64,000 bases of DNA from Shinella sp. XGS7 (GCF_020535565.1 NZ_CP084758.1:4291001-4355000); one strand, 5' to 3'. Shown: positions 19,819 to 28,287, counted from the first letter of the stretch. Program-made: numbers and translations. The notes: generated by a model from the letters alone, not told the origin.

Positions 19819-20546
19819 GCGCCCTCTCCCGCCGACTCGCCAAGCGCTTGCAGCGCCGCCCGGTCCAGCAGCTCGATCTCGCCATAACCCAGGGCCAGCA
19901 GGCCCTGCGCGGCCAGGGCCTGCAAGGCCTTGCTCACGCTCTGCCGGCTCACGCCCAGCATCAGGGCCAGCTGCTCCTGCGGCAGGCGTAGGGGCCGCGG
20001 CGCGCCGCCGGGCGCGCGCTGGCCATAGCCCTGGTCCAGCAGCAACAGGCGCTTGGCCAGGCGCTGCGGCAGAGGCAGGCGGGCAATGTCCTCCAGCACC
20101 TCGAAGCTCAGGCGCAGCTTGAGGCAGGCCAGCACCGCCAGATCGCGCCAGCAGGCCGGATGCTGCGCCAGCCAGGCCAGCAGGCCGGCGTGGGGCACCA
20201 GCCAGACCTGGCTCGCGCCTTCAGCCACCGCGTCATGGGTGCGGGGCCGGCCGTCCAGCAGGGAGATCTCGCCGAACCACTGGCCCGGCTCCAGCCAGGC
20301 CAGCAGGCTGGGCCGGCCATCGGCCTGGGCCGCGCCCACCTGCAGCGCGCCCGAAAGCACGCAGCACAGGCCCTCGGGCCGGTCGCCGCGCTCGAACAGG
20401 GCCTGCCCCGCACCCAGGGCCACGCGCCGCCCCGCGCCGCGCAGATAGTCCTGCAGGGCCGGCGCGCAGGCGGCGAACCAGGGGTGGCCGCGCATCAGGG
20501 CGTCTTCGGCCGGGCTCAGGCTGGAGGGAGAGGCAGACAAGGTCAT
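19815..20546 (-). CDS. Crp/Fnr-family transcriptional regulator
   Basis: A 243-residue regulator. The N-terminal cyclic-nucleotide-binding fold runs from residue 30 to 140 (GQALFERGDRPEGLCCVLSGALQV, GQWFGEISLLDGRPRTHDAVAEG). The C-terminal winged helix contains LPQEQLALMLGVSRQSVSKALQALAAQGLL. There is no Fnr-type N-terminal cysteine cluster, so oxygen sensing by iron-sulfur is unlikely. I use ATG 20546 (MTLSASPS), since sequence upstream is not family-like. It precedes the YceI lipoprotein in a two-gene operon and is divergent from the Mpo1-like gene. A weak TGTC-N8-GACA dyad lies in the divergent gap at 20590-20605. Confidence 0.9.
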   Translation of the reverse strand: MTLSASPSSLSPAEDALMRGHPWFAACAPALQDYLRGAGRRVALGAGQALFERGDRPEGLCCVLSGALQVGAAQADGRPSLLAWLEPGQWFGEISLLDGRPRTHDAVAEGASQVWLVPHAGLLAWLAQHPACWRDLAVLACLKLRLSFEVLEDIARLPLPQRLAKRLLLLDQGYGQRAPGGAPRPLRLPQEQLALMLGVSRQSVSKALQALAAQGLLALGYGEIELLDRAALQALGESAGEGA

Positions 20547-20673
20547 GGGGAAAGCTCGGGGGCGGGCGGCTCGCCACGGGGCGCCAGTTTGTCGGAAATT
20601 TGACAGTCCTGCGCCGGGACGCACACTAGCATCCGCTGCCACGCCCACAAGAACCCACAACGAGGAGACGCTC

Positions 20674-21225
20674 ATGGCCGCCAGTCCCTTCCGCCCCGCC
20701 CTGGACCTGATGGTGCAGTACGCCCGCTACCACCGCGACCGCCGCAACATCGCCACGCATTTCATCGGCATCCCGCTGATCGTGTTTGCCATCGGCGTGC
20801 TGATGGGCCGGGCCCAGTTCAGCCTGGGCGATCTGAGCCTGAGCGCCGCCTGGCTGTTCTGGGCGCTCACCACCCTCTGGTACCTGAGCCGCGGCGCCCT
20901 GCTGCTGGGCGCGGCCACAGCCGCGGTCAACGGCCTGCTGATCGCCCTGGCCGCACCGCTGGCCAGCCACAGCCTGAGCAGCGCCAGCTGGCTGGCCTGG
21001 GGGGTGGGCAGCTTTGTGGTGGGCTGGGTCTTCCAGTTCGTGGGCCACTACTACGAGGGCAAGAAGCCGGCCTTTGTGGATGATCTGGTGGGCCTGCTGG
21101 TGGGCCCCATGTTCGTCGTGGGCGAGGCCCTGTTCGCCCTGGGCCTGCAGCGCGAGATGCTGGCCGAGATCGAACGCCAGGCCGGCCCCACCCATCTGCG
21201 CGATCTGACCCGCCCCGCCGCGTGA
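20674..21225 (+). CDS. Mpo1-like (DUF962) membrane protein
   Basis: A 183-residue integral membrane protein of the DUF962/YGL010w family, related to yeast Mpo1, an Fe(II)-dependent dioxygenase of fatty-acid alpha-oxidation. It has about four transmembrane helices and conserved histidines: YHRDRRNIATHFIGIPLI near residues 16-33 and QFVGHYYEGKKPAFVDDL near 121-138. These are the family metal-ligand regions. Activity in bacteria is inferred only from homology. ATG 20674 follows a GAGGAG motif. The stop overlaps the panE GTG start by four bases. Confidence 0.85.
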   Translation: MAASPFRPALDLMVQYARYHRDRRNIATHFIGIPLIVFAIGVLMGRAQFSLGDLSLSAAWLFWALTTLWYLSRGALLLGAATAAVNGLLIALAAPLASHSLSSASWLAWGVGSFVVGWVFQFVGHYYEGKKPAFVDDLVGLLVGPMFVVGEALFALGLQREMLAEIERQAGPTHLRDLTRPAA

Positions 21226-22250
21226 GCGCAGCGCCCGACAAGACCACCGGCCCCGTGCTGGTGATGGGCGCCGGCTCGGTGGGCTGCTTTCTGGGCGGCG
21301 TGCTGGCCCGCGCCGGCCACGAGCTGCATTTCGTGGCCCGGCCGCGGGTGCTGGAGGCCCTGCGCACGCAAGGCCTGCGCCTGAGCGATCTGGAAGGGCG
21401 CTCGCAGCACCTGCCGCCCGAGCGCCTGCATCTGCACGAGCAGCCGCCCGCCGGCCTGCGCCCGGCCCTGAGCCTGCTGTGCGTGAAGAGCGGCGCCACC
21501 GCCGAAGCCGCGCGCCAGTTGGCCGCCGCCCTGCCGCCGGGCAGCGTGGTGGCCTCCATGCAGAACGGCGTGGGCAATGTGGAGCGCGCCCGCGAGGCCG
21601 CGCCGGGCCTGGTCTGGCGCGCCGGCATGGTGCCCTTCAATGTGGCCGAGCTGGCCCCCGGCCACTACCACCGCGGCACGGCAGGCGGCCTGGCCGCCGA
21701 GCGCGATCCGGCGCTGCAGGCCTTGAGCCCCGCGCTGGCAGACTTCGGCATTACCCTGCGTCTGCACCGCGATCTGCGCCCCGTGCAATGGGGCAAGCTG
21801 CTGATCAATCTGAACAACCCGGTGAATGCGCTCTCGGGCCGGCCCCTGCGCGCCCAGCTGCTGGAGCGCGGCTACCGGCGCTGCTTCGCAGCCCTGCAGA
21901 CCGAGGCGCTGGAGCTGCTGCGCCAGGCGCGCATCGAGGTGGCGGCCGTCACGCCCGTGCCGCCCGAGCGCTTTGCCAGCCTGCTGCGCCTGCCCACGCC
22001 CGTCTTCCGCCTGCTGGCCGCGCGCATGCTGCGCATCGATGCCCAGGCCCGCTCCAGCATGGCCGATGACCTGGCCCTGGGCCGCAAGACCGAGATCGAC
22101 GCGCTATGCGGCGAGGTGGTGCGCCTGGCCCGGCGCGAGGGCCGCCAGGCCCCGCTGAATGCCCGCATGCAGGCCCTGGTGGAAGCCTGGGCCCAGCGGC
22201 CCCGGCCCTACGGGCCGCGGGAGCTGGAAGAGGCGCTGGGGTTGAGGTAG
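21222..22250 (+). CDS. panE: Ketopantoate reductase family protein
   Basis: PanE-type enzymes reduce 2-dehydropantoate to pantoate with NADPH in pantothenate/CoA synthesis. The 342-residue protein has the N-terminal Rossmann motif MGAGSVGCFLGGVLARAG (about residues 15-32), SLLCVKSG near 85, MQNGVGN near 113, and the C-terminal helical domain with KLLINLNNPVNALSGRPL, where the catalytic lysine is expected. The start codon is GTG, overlapping the Mpo1-like stop. Paralogues of PanE are common, so the exact substrate is probable rather than certain. Confidence 0.88.
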   Translation: MSAAPDKTTGPVLVMGAGSVGCFLGGVLARAGHELHFVARPRVLEALRTQGLRLSDLEGRSQHLPPERLHLHEQPPAGLRPALSLLCVKSGATAEAARQLAAALPPGSVVASMQNGVGNVERAREAAPGLVWRAGMVPFNVAELAPGHYHRGTAGGLAAERDPALQALSPALADFGITLRLHRDLRPVQWGKLLINLNNPVNALSGRPLRAQLLERGYRRCFAALQTEALELLRQARIEVAAVTPVPPERFASLLRLPTPVFRLLAARMLRIDAQARSSMADDLALGRKTEIDALCGEVVRLARREGRQAPLNARMQALVEAWAQRPRPYGPRELEEALGLR

Positions 22251-22264
22251 TCGGGCCGGTGGCG

Positions 22265-22732
22265 CTAGCGTTCCTGAGTCCAGGCCAGCTCGGCCGGGCT
22301 GGCGACCTGCGGTACTTTCCCCGGCGGGCCGCCCAGCATCCACTCGATATGCCGCAGCTGCGCTTCCTTGCACAAGACGGCGTGCACCACCGCGCAGACC
22401 CGCTGCAGCGTCTCAACCCTGACTGGCGCGCCACCCCGGCCCAGCAGGCGAGCCAGCCAGCCCGCCGGATTCAGCGGGGCCACGGCCAGCAGGCAGCGGG
22501 TCTCGGATGCGTAAGGCGCGAAATACACCTGCAGGTCTGGCCCCTCCTCCTCGCCCTGGATGTCAATCGACCAGCCGCAATCGCGCCAGATCTCGGGGCC
22601 TCCGAGCAGGGTAAAGCGCTCGCGCAGAGCGGCCTCAAGCTCATGCGCCAGGGTCTTTCCGGGCGGATGCGCCTCGGGGGATGGATGCTGCTCCCATCGG
22701 GCTTCAAAGCTCGCATGCGGCGTGGGATGCAC
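22265..22732 (-). CDS. Hypothetical protein with strong ribosome site
   Basis: A 155-residue soluble protein I do not recognise. It starts with GTG, supported by an AGGAGG seven bases upstream. Visible features are a histidine/proline-rich N-terminus, a central acidic-strand region (IDIQGEEEGPDLQVYFAP) and a C-terminal helix containing two cysteines (RVCAVVHAVLCKE). It has no signal peptide or membrane segment. It is convergent with panE, with 14 bp between stops. The good translation signal and sustained coding character argue that it is real. Confidence 0.6.
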   Translation of the reverse strand: MHPTPHASFEARWEQHPSPEAHPPGKTLAHELEAALRERFTLLGGPEIWRDCGWSIDIQGEEEGPDLQVYFAPYASETRCLLAVAPLNPAGWLARLLGRGGAPVRVETLQRVCAVVHAVLCKEAQLRHIEWMLGGPPGKVPQVASPAELAWTQER

Positions 22733-22867
22733 GACCTGCCCTCCTGCTTGAATTACGTCGAGCCGAGCGCCCTCTGACAGAGCTGAAGAAGGCTCCCCTC
22801 GGGCACGGCGACGACGGCCGAACAGATGTCGCCCCTGAAGCCGCCCCTGAGGCCGTCCTCGCCAATC

Positions 22868-23779
22868 TCAGGCAAAGATCCAGTACAGCAGGCCCAGGAT
22901 CAGGGCCCACTTGCCGATGTAGTAGGCCGGGCGGCTCCTGGCCTTGAGGGCCTTGCCCCACAGGCGCACCTGGTAGGCGTAGTAGAAGAACTTGTTGAGC
23001 GCGCCCACGGGCTCGCCTTCCACGTTCTGGGTGGCGGCGGCCGTCATCACCACACGGCCGAAGAGGCGGTTGAGCCAGCGCATGGGCGCGAAATACAGGG
23101 GGCGCTCCACATCGCAGAAGAGGATCACGCGCTGCTGCTCGGTGCTGTTCTCGGCGTAGTGGATGAAGGTCTCGTCGAACATCACCGCCTCGCCGTCCTT
23201 CCAGTGATAGCGCTGGCCATCCACCTCGATGAAGCAGCCGGGCGAGTTGGGCGTGGTCAGGCCCAGGTGATAGCGCAGCGAGCCGGCATAGGGGTCGCGG
23301 TGGCGCACCAGGCGGCTGCCCGGCGGCAGGGAGGCGAACATGGCGGCCTTGACGCTGGGGATCTGGCGCAGCAGTTCCACGGTCTTGGGGCACATGGCCT
23401 GGGCCGAGGCCAGGTCCTGGCCGTACCACTTCAGGTAGAAGCGCTTCCAGCCGGTGCGGAAGAAGCTGTTGAAGCCGATGTCGTTGTAGCTGGAGGCGGC
23501 CTTGATCTGGCCTTCGTCATTGAGCTTGAGCGCCTCCTCGCGGATCACTTCCCAGTTGCGCTGCAGCAGCTCCAGCTCCTTGAACTCGCGCGTGTCCAGA
23601 TAGGGCGTGGCGGGGGCGCGCGAGAACAGGTACATCAGGGCATTGACCGGGGCGATCAGCACCGTGAAGTCGGTCAGGGCCCGGGCCAGGCGGAAACGCA
23701 CCTTGCCGCGGAAATGGGCATAGAGCGCCGAGGCGATGAAGATCATCAGCACCCAGTAGCGCAGCGGAATCGAGGACAT
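22868..23779 (-). CDS. Aspartyl/asparaginyl beta-hydroxylase-family protein, LpxO-like
   Basis: A 303-residue Fe(II)/2-oxoglutarate dioxygenase with an N-terminal membrane helix (residues about 5-20) and a C-terminal one. This resembles LpxO, which hydroxylates the 3'-secondary acyl chain of lipid A. The metal-binding pattern is present: LVRHRDPYAGSLRYHLGL near 155-172 (His, Asp) and FDETFIHYAEN near 205 (distal His), then the 2-oxoglutarate-binding RVILFCDVERP. The ATG at 23779 begins the membrane helix. Lipid A as substrate is inferred from architecture. Confidence 0.85.
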   Translation of the reverse strand: MSSIPLRYWVLMIFIASALYAHFRGKVRFRLARALTDFTVLIAPVNALMYLFSRAPATPYLDTREFKELELLQRNWEVIREEALKLNDEGQIKAASSYNDIGFNSFFRTGWKRFYLKWYGQDLASAQAMCPKTVELLRQIPSVKAAMFASLPPGSRLVRHRDPYAGSLRYHLGLTTPNSPGCFIEVDGQRYHWKDGEAVMFDETFIHYAENSTEQQRVILFCDVERPLYFAPMRWLNRLFGRVVMTAAATQNVEGEPVGALNKFFYYAYQVRLWGKALKARSRPAYYIGKWALILGLLYWIFA

Positions 23780-23853
23780 CGGTGCGGCCTTGTGGAGAAA
23801 CGGTAACAGGCCGCAATTATCGGCCCTGGCGGCCCAAGGCCGGATGAAGCGGC

Positions 23854-24702
23854 CTATCCCAGGCGGCCCAGGATCACGCTGGAGGCCTTGAACAGGGCCA
23901 GGGCCGGCTGGCCCTCGCTCAGGGCCAGCTCGTCCAGGCTGGTCTGGGTGATGGTGGCCGCCAGGGTCTGGCCGCCACCGATGTCCAGCAGCACCTCGGC
24001 ATTGACCGCGCCGGGGCGCAGGGCCGTCACCCGGCCGCGCAGCTGGTTGCGGGCCGAGAGGCGCAGGGCCGGAGCCTGCCCCGCCTCATCCGCCGGCAGG
24101 TGGGCGATCATCACCGCGCCGGCCTGCACCAGGGCAAAGGCCTCGGCGCCCACCTGCAGGCCCAGCTGCTCGGTGCTTTCATGGCTGATGATGGCCACCA
24201 GCTCGGCCCCGCCGGGCAGGGCCAGCAGCAGCTCATCATTCACGGCGCCGCGGGTGCAGGCGCTGATGCGCCCCAGAAACTGGTTGCGCGCACTGGTTCT
24301 CATGGTCAGCATCCTGAGCAGGGGGAAGTCCTGGCCCAGCTCACCGCCCTCCTCGCTGAGCTGGTGCACAAAGCGCTGGTGCAGGGCCTGCAGCCGGGCA
24401 TAGCGCGCCACCAGCTGCTCGCCGCGCGCGGTCAGGCGGGTGGAGCCACCGCCGCGCCCGCCGGCGCTGCGCTCCAGCAGGGGCTGGCCGGCCACATTGT
24501 TCATCTGCTCCACCGCGTCCCAGGCGGCCTTGTAGCTCAGGCCCACGGCCTTGGCCGCCTGGCTGATGGAACCCAGGGCGCCGATCTCGCGCAGCAGGGC
24601 CAGGCGCAGCTCGCCGCCCAGCTTCTCGCCGCCCAGGCTCAGCACCAGGCTGGCCTCCAGGGACAGGGCGCCCGCGCCGGTGTCAGACTGGCCCGCACTC
24701 AC
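23854..24702 (-). CDS. modE: Molybdate-responsive transcriptional regulator
   Basis: ModE binds molybdate and represses the molybdate transporter, sometimes activating molybdoenzyme genes. The 282-residue protein has a LysR-like winged helix at residues about 35-110 (SISQAAKAVGLSYKAAWDAVEQMNN) and two TOBE/MOP domains (SARNQFLGRISACTRGAVNDELLL near 145 and SARNQLRGRVTALRPGAVNAEVLL near 220). It ends the modABC operon, its ATG overlapping the modC stop by four bases. A matching ModE operator lies upstream of modA, giving an autoregulatory circuit. Confidence 0.96.
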   Translation of the reverse strand: MSAGQSDTGAGALSLEASLVLSLGGEKLGGELRLALLREIGALGSISQAAKAVGLSYKAAWDAVEQMNNVAGQPLLERSAGGRGGGSTRLTARGEQLVARYARLQALHQRFVHQLSEEGGELGQDFPLLRMLTMRTSARNQFLGRISACTRGAVNDELLLALPGGAELVAIISHESTEQLGLQVGAEAFALVQAGAVMIAHLPADEAGQAPALRLSARNQLRGRVTALRPGAVNAEVLLDIGGGQTLAATITQTSLDELALSEGQPALALFKASSVILGRLG

Positions 24703-25361
24703 AGCAGCCGCCCCTGGTCCATGCGCAGCACCTGCTCGGCCAGGGCCTCGGCGTCTTCCTCGTCGTGGGTGATCAGCAGCATGGGCAGATCCAGGCCCTG
24801 CAGCAGGCCCAGCAGCTCCTGGCGCAGGCGGCGGCGCAGGGGGCTGTCGAGCGCGCCGAGCGGCTCGTCGAGCAGCAGCACCTTCGGGCGCATGGCGAGG
24901 GCGCGGGCGAGCGCCACGCGCTGGCGCTGGCCGCCGGAGAGCTGGCCGGGGTAATGCTCGGCCAGCTCGCTCAGGCCCAGGGTCTGCAGCCAGCGCGTCA
25001 GCTCGGGATGCGCCAGATGGCGTGGCGGATTGCGCCAGCCCCCGGCCAGGCCGAAGGCCACGTTCTGCCGCACCGTGAGATGGGGAAAGAGCGCGTAGTC
25101 CTGGAACACATAGCCCAGGCGGCGATCACGGGCCGGCAGGTTCAGGCCCCGGGCGCTGTCCTGCAGATCACGCCCCTGCAGGCGCACATGGCCGGCATCG
25201 GCCCGGGCCAGGCCGGCGATGATCTTCAGGGTCTGGCTCTTGCCCGCGCCCGAGGGGCCCAGCAGCACCAGGCGCCGCGCATCGCTGGCAAAGCGGGCTT
25301 GCAGCTCGAAGCGCCGGCCGGCCTGCTCGAAGACGCGCCGCACATCCACATCCCAGATCAC
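24699..25361 (-). CDS. modC: Molybdate ABC transporter ATPase, lacking the C-terminal TOBE domain
   Basis: ATP-hydrolysing subunit of ModABC. The 220-residue protein contains Walker A GPSGAGKSQ near residue 35, the Q-loop VFQDYALFPHLTV near 85, the signature LSGGQRQRVALARAL near 143, Walker B VLLLDEPLGALD near 162, and the H-loop LLITHDEEDAEAL. It ends there, whereas ModC proteins are usually about 350 residues with a molybdate-binding TOBE region; ModE next door supplies MOP domains. A short stretch (about 24838-24960, signature to Walker B) uses CTC leucine codons almost exclusively, unlike the rest of the gene. It overlaps modB and modE by four bases each. Confidence 0.94.
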   Translation of the reverse strand: MIWDVDVRRVFEQAGRRFELQARFASDARRLVLLGPSGAGKSQTLKIIAGLARADAGHVRLQGRDLQDSARGLNLPARDRRLGYVFQDYALFPHLTVRQNVAFGLAGGWRNPPRHLAHPELTRWLQTLGLSELAEHYPGQLSGGQRQRVALARALAMRPKVLLLDEPLGALDSPLRRRLRQELLGLLQGLDLPMLLITHDEEDAEALAEQVLRMDQGRLL

Positions 25362-26041
25362 CGCGCCAGCCCTCCCCCGGCCACCCGGCCCGGCGCCAGG
25401 CGCCCGGCGCTGAGCAGCACCACGATGCAGGTGATCGAGGTCACCAGCACCAGGAAATTGGCGGTGGCGTCCTGCCCGGCCTGCACGGCCTCATAGACCG
25501 CCACCGACAGGGTCTGGGTCTTGCCCGGGATGCTTCCGGCCACCATCAGGGTGGCGCCGAACTCGCCGGTGGCGCGCGCAAAGGCCAGCAGCAGGCCGGC
25601 CAGGATGCCACGCCAGGCCAGGGGCAGGGTCACGCGGAAGAAGAGCGCCGCTTCCGACAGGCCCAGCACCCGAGCGGCCTGTTCCAGCTGCGGGTCCACG
25701 CCCTCGAAGGCCGCCCGCGCCGACTTGAAGACCAGGGGGAAGGCCACGATGGTGGCGGCGATCACCGCGCCCTGCCAGGTGAAGATCAGATTGATGCCGA
25801 ACTCGGCCTGCAGCCAGGCGCCCAGCGGGCCCTTGCGCCCGATCAGCACCAGCAGGTAGTAGCCCAGCACGGTGGGGGGCATCACCATGGGCAGGGTCAG
25901 GAGCGCGTCCAGCAGCTCGCGCCCCGGAAAGCGCAGCCGCGCCAGCGCAAAGCCCACACCCACGCCCAGCAGCAGGTTCAGGGCCGTGGCCCAGCCCGCC
26001 ACCTTGAGCGTGAGCAGCAGCGGGACCCAGGCCTCCTGCAT
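25358..26041 (-). CDS. modB: Molybdate ABC transporter permease
   Basis: A 227-residue inner-membrane permease with about five to six helices. The ABC-coupling EAA loop is visible: EQAARVLGLSEAALFFRVTLPLAWRGILAG (shown by its EQAARVLGL and LPLAWRG ends) near residues 135-165, followed by ARATGEFGATLMVAG, typical of ModB/CysT permeases. It forms the channel for periplasmic molybdate delivered by ModA. Its ATG overlaps the modA stop, and its stop overlaps the modC start, giving tight translational coupling. Confidence 0.95.
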   Translation of the reverse strand: MQEAWVPLLLTLKVAGWATALNLLLGVGVGFALARLRFPGRELLDALLTLPMVMPPTVLGYYLLVLIGRKGPLGAWLQAEFGINLIFTWQGAVIAATIVAFPLVFKSARAAFEGVDPQLEQAARVLGLSEAALFFRVTLPLAWRGILAGLLLAFARATGEFGATLMVAGSIPGKTQTLSVAVYEAVQAGQDATANFLVLVTSITCIVVLLSAGRLAPGRVAGGGLAR

Positions 26042-26814
26042 CAGGGCTTGCCGAAACCGTACTTGGCCAGCACGGCCTGGGCCGGCGGGCTCAGCAAAAA
26101 GGCCACGAACTTCTGGGCCTCGGCCGCCTGGGGGCTGGCGGCCACGGGCGCGGCGGGGTACAGCACCGGGCTCTCGGTCGGCACGGTCAGGGCCAGGCGC
26201 ACCTTGTCGGCCATGAGGGCCGCATCGGTGCCGTAGACAAAGCCGGCATCCACCTCGCCGCGGGCCACATAGTCCAGGGCCTGGCGCACATTGTTGGCAC
26301 CGATCATCTTGGGTTCCACCGCGGCCCAGAGCTGGGCCTTCTCCAGCACCGCCTTGGTGTAGCGGCCCACGGGCACGCTGGCCGGTAGGCCGATGGCGAT
26401 GCGCGCATAGGCCGGCTGGGCCAGCTCGCTCACGGCCTTGGGTACGGCCTTGGCCGCGGCGGGCACGATCACCACTAGGCTGTTGGAGACGAAGTTGCGG
26501 CGCTGCTCGGCCTTGACCAGGCCCTGCTGCTGGGCCTGATCCATGGTCTCCTGGTCGGCACTGGCCAAGACATCGGCCGGCGCGCCCTTGGCGATCTGCT
26601 GCAGCAAGGCGCCCGAGGCGCCGAAGTTGAACTGCACCTTGCTGCCCGGGTACTGGGCCTCATAGATCGGACCCAGCTCGCGGAAGGCATTGCTCAGGCT
26701 GGCCGCGGCCGAGACGGTGAGCTCCGCGGCCAGGGCGCTGCCCCCGAGCACCAAGCCCAGCACCAGGGCAGCCAGACGTGGCAAGGGATGTGCAGGGCGA
26801 TGACGGCAGGACAT
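26041..26814 (-). CDS. modA: Periplasmic molybdate-binding protein
   Basis: A 257-residue binding protein that captures molybdate (and probably tungstate) for ModBC. ATG 26814 starts a signal peptide ending ALAAELTVSAA. The mature protein has VSAAASLSNAFRELG, with oxyanion-binding serines, FNFGASGALLQQIAKGAPADVLASAD near residues 70-95, and the C-terminal GEVDAGFVYGTDA. An upstream in-frame extension is rejected because it lacks signal-peptide logic. Expression is probably repressed by ModE through the operator at 26841-26864, 27 bp before the start. Confidence 0.96.
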   Translation of the reverse strand: MSCRHRPAHPLPRLAALVLGLVLGGSALAAELTVSAAASLSNAFRELGPIYEAQYPGSKVQFNFGASGALLQQIAKGAPADVLASADQETMDQAQQQGLVKAEQRRNFVSNSLVVIVPAAAKAVPKAVSELAQPAYARIAIGLPASVPVGRYTKAVLEKAQLWAAVEPKMIGANNVRQALDYVARGEVDAGFVYGTDAALMADKVRLALTVPTESPVLYPAAPVAASPQAAEAQKFVAFLLSPPAQAVLAKYGFGKP

Positions 26815-26840
26815 GGGCAGCACTCCGGGACAGGTGTTTT

Positions 26841-26864
26841 CGTTATGTAGCAGTGTACATATCG
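26841..26864 (-). promoter_or_regulatory. ModE operator upstream of modA
   Basis: CGTTATGTA-N6-TACATATCG forms 9-bp arms that match at eight positions. This is the layout of ModE boxes (CGnTATAT-type arms around a short spacer). The AT-rich dyad sits 27 bp before the modA ATG, and modE is the last gene of the operon. Molybdate-ModE repression is inferred. Confidence 0.8.
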
Positions 26865-26937
26865 CTAGCCGGGCCCGGGGGCGGTGCAAATGGAGAAAAC
26901 GCTGGAGCGTGCGAGGGGCGGCTGCGGCGGGGAGCGC

Positions 26938-27570
26938 TCAGCCGGCCTCGCCCCAGAACTGCAGCACGGTCTCGGGCCCGGGCTTGCGCGCGGGGCCGGC
27001 CGGCTTCTTGGCCGGTGTGCCCAGGGCCAGCCAGCCCACCAGGGTCTCGCCGGGCGCGCAGAAGGCGGCGGCGATCTGCGGGTTGCGCACTTTGGCGCCG
27101 CTGAGCATCTTGCCGCCATAGCCCAGCAGATGCGCCGCACTCATGAACTGCGCCAGAGCGCCGCCCAGGGCCACCCACTGCTCATGCGCCGGCACCTGGG
27201 GGTGACCCAGATCGATGCGGGCCACGATGGCCACGCTCACGGGCGGGCGCAGGGCCCGTTCGGCGTCCAGCTGGGCGCCCTCCTCGCCCTTGCCGGCGGC
27301 GCGCGCCGCCTCGGCAAAGAGCGCGGCCATGCGCTGACGCGCCGCGCCGCGCACGACCTTGAAGCGCCAGGGGGCCAGTTCGCCATGGTCGGGCGCGCGC
27401 AGAGCCGTCTGGGCCATCAGGCGCAGTTCCTCATCGCTGGGGCCGGGCTCCAGCAGATGCTTGGGCCCCACGGAGTAGCGCTCCAGCAAGGCCTGCAGGC
27501 CGGGTGGCAAGGCGCCGTCGGATGGGGTCGGGTCTTGCTGGCTCTCTTTCGGGCTCACTTGCTGGCTCAT
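26938..27570 (-). CDS. Nitroreductase-family FMN oxidoreductase (YdjA-like)
   Basis: A 210-residue flavin reductase of the NfsA/FRP superfamily, closest in style to the YdjA branch. It has [33 protein letters not shown] (key blocks PSDEEL and APDHG-LAPWRF) near residues 40-70, [25 protein letters not shown] near 140-165 and [16 protein letters not shown] near the end. These match FMN-binding and dimer regions. ATG 27570 overlaps the mobA stop by four bases, so it is translationally coupled with a cofactor gene. A link to Mo or Se metabolism is not established; it may be incidental. Confidence 0.85.
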   Translation of the reverse strand: MSQQVSPKESQQDPTPSDGALPPGLQALLERYSVGPKHLLEPGPSDEELRLMAQTALRAPDHGELAPWRFKVVRGAARQRMAALFAEAARAAGKGEEGAQLDAERALRPPVSVAIVARIDLGHPQVPAHEQWVALGGALAQFMSAAHLLGYGGKMLSGAKVRNPQIAAAFCAPGETLVGWLALGTPAKKPAGPARKPGPETVLQFWGEAG

Positions 27571-28184
27571 AGGCCGCGCTCCAGGCGCTGGAGCTCGTCC
27601 AGCGTGTTCACGTTCACAAAATCTTCGGCCGGCTCGAAGAGCGGCTCCACGCAGCGGTGCCGGGCCAGCCACTGGCCCACCTTGTGCTCGCCCGCGGCCA
27701 GGCTGCGCTCCAGGCTTTCGGCCAGGCCCTCGCAGCGCATCAGGCAGAAGACGGGCTGACGACGGGGCACACCGGCCTCATCGCGCAGGCTCACCACGGC
27801 GATCTGGGCCTGGGCCTCCAGCAGGGCCGCGGCCAGGCGCGCGGCCAGATCGGCCGGGAAGCGCGGCGAATCGCAGGGCACGCTCAGCAGATAGGGCGTC
27901 TGGCAATGCTGCAGCCCGCTGAGCAGGCCGGCCAGGGGGCCGGGGTAGTCGGCCTGGGCATCCGGCCAGACGGGTACGCCCAGGGCGGCATAGGCGGCCA
28001 GATGCCGGTTGGCGCTGATCATCAGCGAGCCCACCTGGGGCGCCAGGCGCTGCAGCGCATGCTGGGCCAGCGGCTGGCCCAGATAGGGCTGCAGGCCCTT
28101 GTCCACGCCGCCCATGCGGCTGCCACGACCGCCGGCCAGGACCAGGCCGGTGATCTCTGCGGGACCCATGGCGACGCGGCTCAT
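27567..28184 (-). CDS. mobA: Molybdenum cofactor guanylyltransferase
   Basis: MobA attaches GMP to Mo-molybdopterin, producing the guanine dinucleotide cofactor used by DMSO-reductase-family enzymes such as the formate dehydrogenase here. The 205-residue protein contains the nucleotide-binding [19 protein letters not shown] near residues 11-29, [13 protein letters not shown], and [17 protein letters not shown] near 100. The ATG at 28184 lies 8 bp after the encoded CCA of tRNA-Sec; an in-frame ATG at 28169 is an alternative. It is cotranscribed with the nitroreductase. Confidence 0.94.
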   Translation of the reverse strand: MSRVAMGPAEITGLVLAGGRGSRMGGVDKGLQPYLGQPLAQHALQRLAPQVGSLMISANRHLAAYAALGVPVWPDAQADYPGPLAGLLSGLQHCQTPYLLSVPCDSPRFPADLAARLAAALLEAQAQIAVVSLRDEAGVPRRQPVFCLMRCEGLAESLERSLAAGEHKVGQWLARHRCVEPLFEPAEDFVNVNTLDELQRLERGL

Positions 28185-28191
28185 GCGGCGA

Positions 28192-28287
28192 TGGCGGAGG
28201 GGAATGGGAGTCGAACCCACCCGGCAGCGCGTGGCGCCACCCACCGGGTTTGAAGCCCGGCCGACACACCGGTGTCGTCTCCCCTCC
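28192..28287 (-). tRNA. selC: tRNA-Sec (anticodon TCA)
   Basis: A 96-nt tRNA including an encoded CCA. It has the hallmarks of bacterial tRNA-Sec: an 8-bp acceptor stem (GGAGGGGA pairing with TTCCCCTCC), a long 6-bp D stem (GACACC/GGTGTC), an anticodon arm CCGGG-CTTCAAA-CCCGG with TCA, an extended variable arm (GGTGGCG/CGCTGCC-type), and a T arm GTGGG-TTCGACT-CCCAT. It reads the in-frame UGA of fdnG. It lies between selB and mobA on the same strand. Confidence 0.97.

Noticed and set aside
20590-20605. TGTC-N8-GACA dyad between the Crp-family regulator and the Mpo1-like gene
   Set aside because: Short arms and no match to the Crp or Fnr consensus; mentioned only as weak.
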